Assembly (NCBI GenBank): GCA_041568335.1
Contig: JBFFZZ010000077.1
Coordinates: forward strand, 1-11,500
Length of the DNA stretch: 11,500 bases
Direction: 5' to 3'
DNA from: WVWW01 sp041568335
GTDB lineage: Bacteria > Acidobacteriota > Polarisedimenticolia > Polarisedimenticolales > Polarisedimenticolaceae
Shown: positions 5,334 through 11,500 of the stretch, one piece after another
Layout of the letters: each line of letters opens with the position of its first letter
Numbering within the stretch: the first letter of the stretch is position 1
Program-made: the position numbers and the translations under genes
Notes under the pieces: model-generated
Database searches by the model: none
What the model saw: only the letters and a program-made list of their open reading frames with translations
What the model was told of the DNA's origin: nothing

Positions 5334-7301
5334 GTGAAACGCTATATCTCGATGCAGGTCAAGATGGTGGTCGGCAGCTGCGTGCTGCTGGCCACCGTCG
5401 CGGTCTTCGTCGCGACCGTCTTCCCGCGACACCATCGTGCCCGTGCCGAGAAGCACGTGGCCCAAAAAGCGGAAACCGTGTCCCGGCTGATCGCCTTCGC
5501 CGTCGAAGGCGGTCTGATGTTCGGGGACGAGTCCTCGGTGACCGAGGCCCTCGATGCGCTGACCGCGGTCAACGAGGTCGAGTTCGCGATCGTGCTGGCC
5601 GGAGACCGCACACCGTTCGCCGATTTCCGGGGTGAAAAAGCCGAGCCCTACGCCGAGTGGCTGAGCTCGATCGAAAGTGCGGCGCACGACGGCATCGTCA
5701 GCAAGAACACCGAGAACGCGTTCTTGATCACCAGCCCGGTGCGCTCCAACGGGGAGCCGATCGGTTTCGTGACCCTCGGCATCAGCAAGGTGGCGATGAA
5801 CGCGGAAGTTTCGGCCGACGCGCGCAAGGCGGCGTCGGTCGGCGCATTCATCGTGGCTCTCGGAGGAGTGGCGCTGTGGTTCATCTCGGGCCGCTTCGTG
5901 CGCCCGATCAAGCGTATCGAAGCGATCGCCAGGCGTATCGCCGCGGGAGAAGTGGATGTCGAGGTCGACGTCGAGTCCAGCGACGAGACGGGCAGGCTCG
6001 CGGAGTCCTTCCGCGAGATGATCGCCTACTTCGGATCGATCTCCGCCGCGACCGAGGCGATGAGCAAGGGGGATCTCGAAGTCGATCTGAAACCGCGTGG
6101 GGACGGGGACCTGCTGACCCACTGCCTGCTACGCGCGAACGGTGCCTTCAAGGAGCTCATCGCCGAGACCGACACCTTGATTCTCGCCGCGCGTGAGGGA
6201 CGCCTGGACACCCGCGGCAACCCGGAGAAGTTCCAGGGCGCTTTCGGCGATCTGCTGCGCGGCATGAACGAGATGATGAACGCGGTGGCCACGCCGATCG
6301 AGGAGGCCGCGGAGGTCCTTGAGCGTGTCTCGCAACGCGACCTGACGGCCCGCGTCGACGGCAGTTACAACGGCAAGTTTGCGGACATCAAGTCGGCACT
6401 GAACAGCGCGATCGAGAATCTCTGCCTGTCGCTGCAGCAGGTGGCGACCGCCGCGGAAGAGGTTGCCGCCTCGTCGTCGCACATCAGCCAAGGAAGCCAG
6501 GGCCTCGCGGCACGCGCCTCGAACCAGGCGGCCAACCTGGAATCCGTCTCCTCGACGATCCAGCAAATCTCCACCATGACCCAAGAGGACGCCAAGCACA
6601 CCGAGCAGGCCTCGACCCTGACCGATGAGACCCGCCGCTCCGCGGACGCCGGGGCCGAGAGCATGAAGCGTCTGTGCGAGGCGATCAAGCGGATCAAGGG
6701 CTCGTCGGACGAGACCGCCAAGATCGTCAAGACGATCGACGACATCGCCTTCCAGACCAACCTGCTCGCGCTCAACGCCGCGGTCGAGGCCGCACGGGCC
6801 GGAGACGCCGGCAAGGGTTTTGCGGTCGTCGCCGAGGAAGTCCGGAACCTGGCGATGCGCAGCGCCGAGGCGGCCAAGGGAACATCGGCGCTGATCGAGG
6901 AGTCGGTCAAGAACGTCGAGGCCGGTGTGGCCTTGAACGAGATCGCGCTGAAGAACTTCGAGGAAATCAACCGGCACATCTGCCAGGTCGGCACCGTGGT
7001 GGGAACGGTCGCGTCATCGTCGAAGGAGCAGAACGAAAGCACGAACGGTTTGAACCGCTCGGTGGAGCAGCTCGAGGCGTTGACCCAGGCGACGGCGGCG
7101 GATGCCGAGGAGTCCGCGGCGGCCTCCGAGGAGCTCTCGCAACAGTCCGTCGAAATGAAGACCTTGGTGGCCAAATTCCGGCTCACCACCGACGAGCTTC
7201 GCGATGCCGCGACGACAGAAGCGCTCGAATCCGCTCGAGGCGCCCCCGAGCCGGCGCAGGTCGACGACGACATCAACCTCGACATCCTGCAACGTTTCTG
7301 A
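5334..7301 (+). CDS. Methyl-accepting chemotaxis protein with CHASE8-like periplasmic sensor
   Basis: A 655-residue transmembrane chemoreceptor. TM1 is about 11-30 and TM2 about 168-185. The periplasmic part (31-165) has the CHASE8-like run IAFAVEGGLMFGDESSVTEA (53-72), as in YfiN-type proteins. A HAMP domain follows (about 186-238). The stretch 240-365 has further HAMP-like repeats (GDLEVDLKP..., EGRLDTRG..., RDLTARVDGSY). The signalling hairpin is about 366-617, with the tip around IAFQTNLLALNAAVEAARAG (471-490) and GFAVVAEEVRNLA (495-507) that contacts CheA and CheW. Methylation motifs are visible on both arms (E375/E376, E592/E593), fitting the CheR/CheB/CheD set upstream. The C-terminal tail is acidic and lacks the xWxxF tether for CheR/CheB. 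Start is GTG 5334, just after the yfiR-like stop; ATG 5352 is an alternative. The gene is cotranscribed with the YfiR-like gene from a predicted sigma-28 promoter. Confidence 0.95.
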   Translation: MKRYISMQVKMVVGSCVLLATVAVFVATVFPRHHRARAEKHVAQKAETVSRLIAFAVEGGLMFGDESSVTEALDALTAVNEVEFAIVLAGDRTPFADFRGEKAEPYAEWLSSIESAAHDGIVSKNTENAFLITSPVRSNGEPIGFVTLGISKVAMNAEVSADARKAASVGAFIVALGGVALWFISGRFVRPIKRIEAIARRIAAGEVDVEVDVESSDETGRLAESFREMIAYFGSISAATEAMSKGDLEVDLKPRGDGDLLTHCLLRANGAFKELIAETDTLILAAREGRLDTRGNPEKFQGAFGDLLRGMNEMMNAVATPIEEAAEVLERVSQRDLTARVDGSYNGKFADIKSALNSAIENLCLSLQQVATAAEEVAASSSHISQGSQGLAARASNQAANLESVSSTIQQISTMTQEDAKHTEQASTLTDETRRSADAGAESMKRLCEAIKRIKGSSDETAKIVKTIDDIAFQTNLLALNAAVEAARAGDAGKGFAVVAEEVRNLAMRSAEAAKGTSALIEESVKNVEAGVALNEIALKNFEEINRHICQVGTVVGTVASSSKEQNESTNGLNRSVEQLEALTQATAADAEESAAASEELSQQSVEMKTLVAKFRLTTDELRDAATTEALESARGAPEPAQVDDDINLDILQRF

Positions 7302-7305
7302 TCCC

Positions 7306-7590
7306 TCAGTCCGCCCGGTCATGCAGTCGTCGCGCCCCGGCACTGCCGCCGATCAGGCCGAAGTCGAGCAGCACCGCGACGATGACCACGATGAGCTGGA
7401 CCCCGTCGACCGATCCGCGTGTGTTGATCGCCCAGGCGTAGGCCAGCGTGGTCGTCGGCATGAAGAGAAAGCCCAGCACCGGCCAGATCATGGAGTCGTA
7501 GGCGCGGCCGATGTAGTCGCTGAAGATGACGACCAGCAAGATCGCCAGGCGTGGCGCGGCCAGGGCAAGGCAACCGATCAGGCAAGACAT
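7306..7590 (-). CDS. Small integral membrane protein of unknown function
   Basis: A 94-residue, strongly hydrophobic protein with about three membrane segments: residues 3-22 (LIGCLALAAPRLAILLVVIF, ending near F23), 35-54 (MIWPVLGFLFMPTTTLAYAW) and 64-82 (VQLIVVIVAVLLDFGLIGG). Polar turns hold DYIGRAYDS and NTRGSVDG. The tail is short and charged. Proteins of this size and pattern occur widely as uncharacterised conserved membrane proteins; I know no function. The competing overlapping frame (to 7606) has no hydrophobic organisation and is rejected. A weak AGG lies eight bases before ATG 7590. The gene ends only 4 bp from the MCP stop (convergent) and lies 53 bp after the secreted hypothetical gene on the same strand. 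Confidence 0.72.
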   Translation of the reverse strand: MSCLIGCLALAAPRLAILLVVIFSDYIGRAYDSMIWPVLGFLFMPTTTLAYAWAINTRGSVDGVQLIVVIVAVLLDFGLIGGSAGARRLHDRAD

Positions 7591-7643
7591 CGTCGAAGCC
7601 TAGCACGGAGGGGAAGTCCCGATTGCGCCGGCTTTCCCGGAGC

Positions 7644-8093
7644 TCAGCGAAGGAAGAACCGAGACTTGAAGTTCAGCGTGCGTTTGGGGGTGACGATGCG
7701 GATCCGGACGACGCCGTCGGGCTCCATCCGGGCAACGACCTCGTGCGTCCGGCCGGTCTCGCTGACGGCGCTTCCGGTCATCGTGGTGGTCTCGCCACCG
7801 AGCCGGTCGATCGGCGCGGGCGTGTGGAGGACGACCTGTCCGGTGTCGTTCTCGCGGGGGCGCAGCGGAACGCGGATCTGATAGGTGCCCTCCAGCGTCT
7901 CGCCGTTTTGCCGCAGGTTCTGGACTTCCAGGTGGACACGGGCGATGCCGGCCCGCGTGGACGCGGGTTCGATCAAGAGCAGTTTCCGCGGCGTCGGCGG
8001 TCCGCCTGCGACGGGTCGCCCGATGCCCGCCAGGAGCAGCGCGAGCGCGAGAATCGTGGGGAGCCGGCGAATGCGATGGGTCGATAAAGCCAT
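7644..8093 (-). CDS. Secreted hypothetical protein, beta-rich
   Basis: A 149-residue protein that I do not recognise. It has a basic N terminus (HRIRR), a hydrophobic core (LPTILALALLLAGIG, 11-25) and a probable cleavage near VAG|GP (about residue 30). This indicates export to the periplasm or beyond. The mature part is rich in alternating hydrophobic/polar strands, for example RVHLEVQNLRQNGETLEGTYQIRV and GVVRIRIVTPKRTLNFKSRFFLR, and has no cysteine. That suggests a small beta-sandwich. No catalytic motif stands out. No clear Shine-Dalgarno precedes ATG 8093. The gene lies 102 bp downstream of the lytic transglycosylase on the same strand and may be cotranscribed, which would place it in cell-envelope upkeep. 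That link is inference. Confidence 0.62.
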   Translation of the reverse strand: MALSTHRIRRLPTILALALLLAGIGRPVAGGPPTPRKLLLIEPASTRAGIARVHLEVQNLRQNGETLEGTYQIRVPLRPRENDTGQVVLHTPAPIDRLGGETTTMTGSAVSETGRTHEVVARMEPDGVVRIRIVTPKRTLNFKSRFFLR

Positions 8094-8151
8094 GGGTGTT
8101 CGGAGAATCTGGCGCCCGGAAGCGAGGCGCGCAAGAAATTAGCACACGGTA

Positions 8152-8177
8152 ACGGATCCCGCATCGATGGGGTCCGT
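8152..8177 (-). terminator. Imperfect hairpin after the lytic transglycosylase, weak terminator candidate
   Basis: ACGGATCCC (8152-8160) and GGGGTCCGT (8169-8177) pair around an 8-nt loop with one imperfect position (G-U on the plus transcript, A-C on the minus). It lies about 20 bp past the transglycosylase stop. No T-tract follows, so intrinsic termination is doubtful. A smaller stem, CGGAC/GTCCG, lies between it and the stop codon. Confidence 0.25.
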
Positions 8178-8195
8178 GGGCTCGGACTCGTCCGT

Positions 8196-9851
8196 CTAGC
8201 TCGGGATGCGGATCTTCTGACCCGGGCGGATCACCGATTCCTTCGACAATCCGTTGTGGACCAGCAGCGCGGTCAGCCGCACGCGGTAGGTTCGGGCGAT
8301 CCGATCCAGGGTGTCGCCGCGGCGCACGACGTGGACCTGCTCGGCGGCACGCGTGAACTCGCCGGAGACGCGTAGCTTCTGACCGGCGGCGATGAAGCTC
8401 TCGTTGGGCGCCATCCCGTTCAGCCGGCGCAGCGCCGAGATCGGCATGCGGTACTTCCGCGCGATCGTCGAGAGCGATTCGCCGCGGCGGACGACGTGCA
8501 CACCCGAGCTGTCCGTGTCGCCGAGGTTCAGCCGCTGCCCCACACGAATCAGGCTCTGACGGCCGCTCATCCCGTTGATCTCGCGCAGACGGCGCACGCT
8601 GATGCCGTAGGTTTCGGCGATCACGGAGAGGGTATCTCCGGGCTGCACGACGTACGCTCCGCCCTCGTCGATCCAGCCGGCGAGGGTGTAGTCCGGGATC
8701 ACCCCGGAGGCGGCGAGCTTGTCGTGCGTGCCGCGGGGGAGCCAGACGGTGACGCCCTTGGGCAGCGCGAGGCCCTCTCGGACCGCCCTGCGGGTCCAGG
8801 CCGGGTTGATCCCGACCAGATCGGCCAGCGCGACGCCGAAAGCGCCTGCCAGCCGGCCCGGCGTGGTGCGGCCCTCGAGCACCGTCGAGTCGAGATCGTG
8901 CGGCGGCTCGGGGGTGAGCTGACCGGCAAACCTCGTGTCCGCATCGGCGACGAGATTCCGGGCCGCGAGGAACTCGGCGTAGAAGTTCTTCGACGCGAAG
9001 CCGAACCGGCGTCCCGTGTAATTGAGGAAGACCTGCTCGTAGTCACCGTACTTCGCCTGCGCACTCGCCATCCCGGCGACGCCGTGGTTGTAGCCGGTCA
9101 GCGCGAGCGGCCAGCTGTTCAGTTTCCGGTAGGCGTCCCGGAGGTAACGCGCCGCGGCATCCGCGGCCGCGAGCGGATCGAGACGCGCGTCGAACGCCGA
9201 CGTGATCGGCATGTACAAACGACCCGTGCCCCGCGTGAACTGCCACGCGCCGACAGCGCCGGCCTTGGAGCGCGCCGCGTACTGGAACGACGATTCGACG
9301 TGGGGGAGGAGCGCGAGATCTTCGGGCAGGCCGTAGCCGCGGAAGATCTCACGGATCTTCGCGTCATAGCGGTAGCTGATCTCGACGCCGCGCAGGAACC
9401 GCTCGCGCAACCCGCGTTGCGTCCGTACGTAGTCATCGGCTTCCGTGATGGCGTCGGTGCCGCCCTTGGTGGTGAGCTCCAACGCCCAGGCCTTCTCCTC
9501 GTCGGAGAGATCCCTGCCGGCGAGGACCTTGCGCTCGAGATCCTTGATCCGGTCGGCCCAATCCTCGGTCAGGTCGTCGACGAAATCGGCCTGGTCGCGA
9601 GAGAGCGTCTGCTTGATCTCGCCGGGGAGCGGGACCACCGCATAGATGACGTTGGGGTAGCGCCGGTCGTGGACGACGATCTGGTCCATCCGCCATTCGC
9701 CGAAGACGCGTGTCCAGAACTCGATGTTGGGCTTGATCGACTCGTAGACCGGGAACGGATCGGTCGCGGCGTCCTGGGCGCGGACCGGGACCCCCCATCC
9801 AACCGTCAAAAGCACCCCCGCGAGTGTGAGAACCGCCCCAGTTCGGATCAA
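8196..9851 (-). CDS. MltD-like membrane-bound/secreted lytic transglycosylase with three LysM repeats
   Basis: A 551-residue exported murein transglycosylase that cleaves the MurNAc-GlcNAc bond of peptidoglycan. From TTG 9851 the protein opens with a signal peptide (about 1-25, ending VRA|QD). A charged helical region follows (about 40-150). The SLT catalytic domain is about 150-300, with ES at E186-S187 in LLPHVESSF, GAWQF (201-205) and YNHG (254-257), the MltD-type trio. A linker and wall-binding part with three C-terminal LysM repeats follows (about 399-443, 451-495, 506-549), each opening with VVxxGxxL. The start at 9851 is preferred over TTG 9881 because it has GGGAG nine bases upstream, directly opens the signal peptide, and lies downstream of the predicted promoter. 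There is no lipobox, so the enzyme is probably soluble or held by LysM-murein contact. It may lead an operon with the next two minus-strand genes. Confidence 0.93.
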   Translation of the reverse strand: MIRTGAVLTLAGVLLTVGWGVPVRAQDAATDPFPVYESIKPNIEFWTRVFGEWRMDQIVVHDRRYPNVIYAVVPLPGEIKQTLSRDQADFVDDLTEDWADRIKDLERKVLAGRDLSDEEKAWALELTTKGGTDAITEADDYVRTQRGLRERFLRGVEISYRYDAKIREIFRGYGLPEDLALLPHVESSFQYAARSKAGAVGAWQFTRGTGRLYMPITSAFDARLDPLAAADAAARYLRDAYRKLNSWPLALTGYNHGVAGMASAQAKYGDYEQVFLNYTGRRFGFASKNFYAEFLAARNLVADADTRFAGQLTPEPPHDLDSTVLEGRTTPGRLAGAFGVALADLVGINPAWTRRAVREGLALPKGVTVWLPRGTHDKLAASGVIPDYTLAGWIDEGGAYVVQPGDTLSVIAETYGISVRRLREINGMSGRQSLIRVGQRLNLGDTDSSGVHVVRRGESLSTIARKYRMPISALRRLNGMAPNESFIAAGQKLRVSGEFTRAAEQVHVVRRGDTLDRIARTYRVRLTALLVHNGLSKESVIRPGQKIRIPS

Positions 9852-9860
9852 ATCGGAAAT

Positions 9861-9865
9861 CTCCC
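9861..9865 (-). promoter_or_regulatory. Ribosome binding site GGGAG supporting the TTG start of the transglycosylase
   Basis: GGGAG on the minus strand lies nine bases before TTG 9851. The upstream TTG at 9881 has no such element, so this site decides the start. Confidence 0.5.
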
Positions 9866-9879
9866 GGCCTACCTTTGCC

Positions 9880-9907
9880 AAAATAAGGCTTGTCTGCTCT
9901 ATTTCAA
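9880..9907 (-). promoter_or_regulatory. Predicted sigma-70-type promoter of the transglycosylase gene
   Basis: On the minus strand TTGAAA (9907-9902) and TATTTT (9885-9880) are separated by 16 bp. This gives five of six and four of six matches to the -35 and -10 consensus. The expected start is near 9873, leaving a ~22-nt leader to TTG 9851. The tract is also locally AT-rich, as expected for a promoter in GC-rich DNA. The divergent FIST gene must be served from the same 9882-9997 gap; I see no convincing plus-strand promoter there. Confidence 0.5.
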
Positions 9908-9997
9908 CACGTTACGTACGGGTCGGCCAGATTGCAGCCACCGTCCGTGCCCTCCGGACCGGGCGATGCCGGACAAGCCGGAAAACACGGGACATCG

Positions 9998-11170
9998 ATG
10001 ATTCACGCAGCTGTCGGCATCTCCACCCATCCCAATACGGCGCGCGCGGCGCTGGACGCGTCGCGACAGATCCTGGAAAGTCTGGGCGACCAACGCCCGG
10101 ATTGGTGCGTTGCGTTCGTGACCGACGAGCACACGGCCTACCTCGAGTCGCTGCAGAAATCGCTGACCGAGGTGCTCGGCACGCCCTATGTCGTCGGCTG
10201 CTCGGTGGCGGGCGTCCTGGCCGGTGGGAAGGAATACGAGGATGGGCCGGCGGTGGGCCTGCTCGCGGTCCACTCCGACGAGCTTCGGGCAACCCCGTTC
10301 CTGTTCAAAGACACCGGGGACCACGGTCTGACCGCCGCGACCCGGCTCGGGCAGAGGATGCTCAGCTCGCGGGACAGCCGCGATCTGCTGGTCGTCTGGC
10401 CGGACCCCTACCACGTGCGGCCCGATCGGCTCCTGAGCGGTCTCGACGCCGTGCTCCCCGGAATACCCGTGGTTGGTGGTGCGGCATCGGCGCGGACGAA
10501 CGGAAAGACTCTCCAGTTCTGCGGGACCGAGTCGGCGGACGCCGGCGTCTCCGGTCTGCGACTGGGCGGTCGCTTCCATCACGCGGTCACCGTGACTCAC
10601 GGATGCGCTCCGTTGACCCAGCCGCTGCGCGCGACCGACGTTCACGAGAACCTGATCCTCGAGCTCGACGGTAAGCCGGCGTTCGACGTGCTTCGCGAGC
10701 ATGCCCCCAAAGACCTGCTGGACGACCTCGCCACCGCGATCCACTACCTGTTCGTCGACATCGTCCCGGCCGGAGCGGGGGAAGACGAGTACCTCATCCG
10801 CAACATCGTGACGGTCGATCCGGACACCGGCGTCGTCGCGATCTCCGATCGGATCGAGGAGGGTCAGCACCTGGTGTTTGCGCTCCGCGAACGCGAGGCG
10901 GCCAAGCGCGACCTCGGCGAGGCTCTCGAGCGTATCCGCGCGGAGGAAGGGACGGACTATCGCTTCGGGCTCTATTTCAATTGCCTCGCGCGTGGCCGCT
11001 GTCTCTACCGGGAGAGCGGGATCGATGCGGCCGAGATCCAGCGTGCCCTGCCCGATGTGCCGATTCTCGGGTTCTTCTGCAACGCGGAGATCGGCCCGCT
11101 GAAGGGTGAGAACCGGCTGTTCACGTACACCGGCCTGCTGGTCCTGGTCGGAAACGAGCCCTCTCTATAA
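9998..11170 (+). CDS. Stand-alone FIST-domain sensor protein
   Basis: A 390-residue soluble protein made of FIST_N (about 30-215) and FIST_C (about 220-372) domains and nothing else. FIST is a predicted small-ligand (possibly amino acid) sensory domain, usually fused to kinases, GGDEF domains or chemoreceptors. Signature stretches are VVGCSVAGVLAGG (65-77), PVVGGAASA (157-165), LYFNCLARGRCLY (325-337) and ILGFFCNAEIGPL (356-368). Seven cysteines (37, 68, 175, 203, 329, 335, 361) lie mostly at these signatures. No signal peptide, membrane segment or output domain is present. It must therefore act through a partner or as a binding protein. The frame is open upstream to 9890, but ATG 9998 is chosen because the FIST_N domain begins just after it and a GGGA precedes it. 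It is divergent from the transglycosylase. A link to the chemotaxis genes in this window is plausible but not shown. Confidence 0.88.
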   Translation: MIHAAVGISTHPNTARAALDASRQILESLGDQRPDWCVAFVTDEHTAYLESLQKSLTEVLGTPYVVGCSVAGVLAGGKEYEDGPAVGLLAVHSDELRATPFLFKDTGDHGLTAATRLGQRMLSSRDSRDLLVVWPDPYHVRPDRLLSGLDAVLPGIPVVGGAASARTNGKTLQFCGTESADAGVSGLRLGGRFHHAVTVTHGCAPLTQPLRATDVHENLILELDGKPAFDVLREHAPKDLLDDLATAIHYLFVDIVPAGAGEDEYLIRNIVTVDPDTGVVAISDRIEEGQHLVFALREREAAKRDLGEALERIRAEEGTDYRFGLYFNCLARGRCLYRESGIDAAEIQRALPDVPILGFFCNAEIGPLKGENRLFTYTGLLVLVGNEPSL

Positions 11171-11180
11171 GAATTAATAC

Positions 11181-11209
11181 TTGGCGCCCGTGACTTTTCG
11201 CTGTAACCT
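11181..11209 (+). promoter_or_regulatory. Possible sigma-70 promoter giving a near-leaderless small mRNA
   Basis: TTGGCG (11181-11186) and TAACCT (11204-11209) are spaced by 17 bp in an AT-richer gap after the FIST gene. The -10 box ends six bases before ATG 11216, so the transcript could begin at or next to the start codon. No Shine-Dalgarno is visible, which fits a leaderless message. The match to consensus is moderate. Confidence 0.35.
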
Positions 11210-11215
11210 TACGAC

Positions 11216-11386
11216 ATGGAACCCGTGCGAAAAGGTTACGTGCCACCGGTGATCACGACGATCGATTCGAGTGAGATCATCCAATCGATCGGACCGGCGC
11301 AGAGCTACGGCCATCAAATGTTGGACGGCACCGGCATGATGATGGGCTCGCAGCCGAAGTTGCATTCCCCTACCGGGGGCCGTTAG
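11216..11386 (+). CDS. Small ORF, possible RiPP precursor peptide
   Basis: A 56-codon reading frame, ATG 11216 to TAG 11384-11386. The N-terminal half reads MEPVRKGYVPPVITTIDSSE (1-20) followed by IIQSIGPAQSYG. It has a YxxP-type motif (Y8, P11) preceded by basic residues, then an amphipathic acidic segment and a conserved-looking GPAQ-x-YG (26-32). The C-terminal half (33-56) is of unlike composition: Met- and Gly-rich (TGMMMGS), ending PTGGR, without cysteine. A YxxP leader followed by a compositionally different tail is the layout of ribosomally made, modified peptide precursors such as lasso peptides, where the leader is read by an RRE domain. No modifying enzyme is visible before the window ends. 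It could also be an ordinary small protein or a chance frame. Confidence 0.45.
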   Translation: MEPVRKGYVPPVITTIDSSEIIQSIGPAQSYGHQMLDGTGMMMGSQPKLHSPTGGR

Positions 11387-11389
11387 CCG

Positions 11390-11500
11390 CTAGTCGACCG
11401 CTGCGTCGACCGCCCTTCTCTCGATCCACAGCGATCCGCCGCCACAGCCGAGCACCACGGTATAGAACACCGCGCGGTGGAGCAGTGCGCCAGCAGCAGC
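11390..11500 (-). CDS. Possible C-terminal end of a minus-strand gene running off the right edge
   Basis: On the minus strand a frame is open from the right edge to TAG at 11390-11392, giving 36 residues. A hydrophobic stretch (ALLHRAVFYTVVLGCGGGSL) is followed by a charged tail (WIERRAVDAAVD). Codon third positions are mostly G or C, as in the real genes here. The stop lies only 3 bp from the stop of the convergent small ORF. The hydrophobic run could be a last membrane helix. The fragment is too short to identify and may be a chance open frame. Confidence 0.3.
   Translation of the reverse strand, partial: AAAGALLHRAVFYTVVLGCGGGSLWIERRAVDAAVD

Noticed and set aside
6129..7285. Long minus-strand frames (282 and 306 residues) under the MCP gene.
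   Set aside because: Their repetitive composition follows from the heptad pattern of the coiled-coil receptor on the other strand.
9852..9881. TTG 9881 as the transglycosylase start.
   Set aside because: It overlaps the predicted -10 region, lacks a Shine-Dalgarno, and adds ten polar residues before an otherwise normal signal peptide.
8496..10001. A 501-residue open frame on the plus strand across the transglycosylase.
   Set aside because: It is antisense to a clear MltD-like enzyme, shows no domain features, and is rich in residues expected from reversed high-GC codons.
9899..10870. A 323-residue minus-strand frame opposite the FIST gene.
   Set aside because: Antisense shadow with no recognisable domain; the plus strand encodes a complete FIST protein.
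11174..11365. A 63-residue minus-strand frame in the right-hand gap.
   Set aside because: It overlaps the promoter-preceded small plus-strand ORF, has no RBS or hydrophobic/domain pattern, and looks like its shadow.
1..11500. CRISPR arrays, insertion sequences, tRNA or rRNA genes.
   Set aside because: No regularly spaced repeats, transposase motifs, terminal repeats or cloverleaf-like sequences were seen on reading both strands.

Overview
The window is very GC-rich and has strongly GC-biased third codon positions. Exported proteins with Sec signal peptides, a MltD-type murein transglycosylase and a YfiR-like periplasmic protein point to a flagellated Gram-negative bacterium. The gene set would suit a deltaproteobacterial-type lineage (Myxococcota, Desulfobacterota, Binatota or similar). 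No rRNA or other taxonomic marker is present, so that placement is a guess.

Region 1 (1-3995, + strand) is the 3' end of a chemotaxis operon: cheW (C-terminal part only), cheR, a CheX/CheC-type CheY-P phosphatase, cheD, cheB and an HDOD protein. From cheR onward each start codon overlaps the previous stop codon, by 4 bp three times and then by 14 bp, so the genes look translationally coupled. Together they code for receptor methylation (CheR), demethylation (CheB), deamidation (CheD) and CheY-P dephosphorylation (CheX). cheA and cheY are not visible and could lie upstream.

Region 2 (4019-7301) is a divergent pair of transcription units. The minus strand carries a small secreted protein of unknown function. 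The plus strand carries a YfiR-like (DUF4154) periplasmic protein followed by a methyl-accepting chemotaxis protein. The MCP's periplasmic domain resembles CHASE8, the sensor domain of the diguanylate cyclase YfiN. The 164-bp divergent intergenic region holds two back-to-back sequences that match the flagellar sigma-28 (FliA) promoter, both with exact TAAA-N15-CCGATA geometry. Their -35 boxes form a perfect inverted repeat. Both units are therefore predicted members of the late flagellar regulon. This region is the most interesting part of the window: a YfiR/CHASE8 envelope-sensing module apparently connected to a chemotaxis output instead of c-di-GMP synthesis.

Region 3 (7306-9851, minus strand) holds a lytic transglycosylase with three LysM repeats, a secreted hypothetical protein and a small three-helix membrane protein, possibly cotranscribed. 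A divergent plus-strand gene at 9998 encodes a stand-alone FIST-domain sensor.

Region 4 (11171-11500) is an AT-richer gap with a plausible sigma-70 promoter placed directly before a 56-codon ORF. The ORF product looks like a RiPP precursor (YxxP leader motif, short Gly/Met-rich tail). The possible C-terminal end of a minus-strand gene runs off the right edge.
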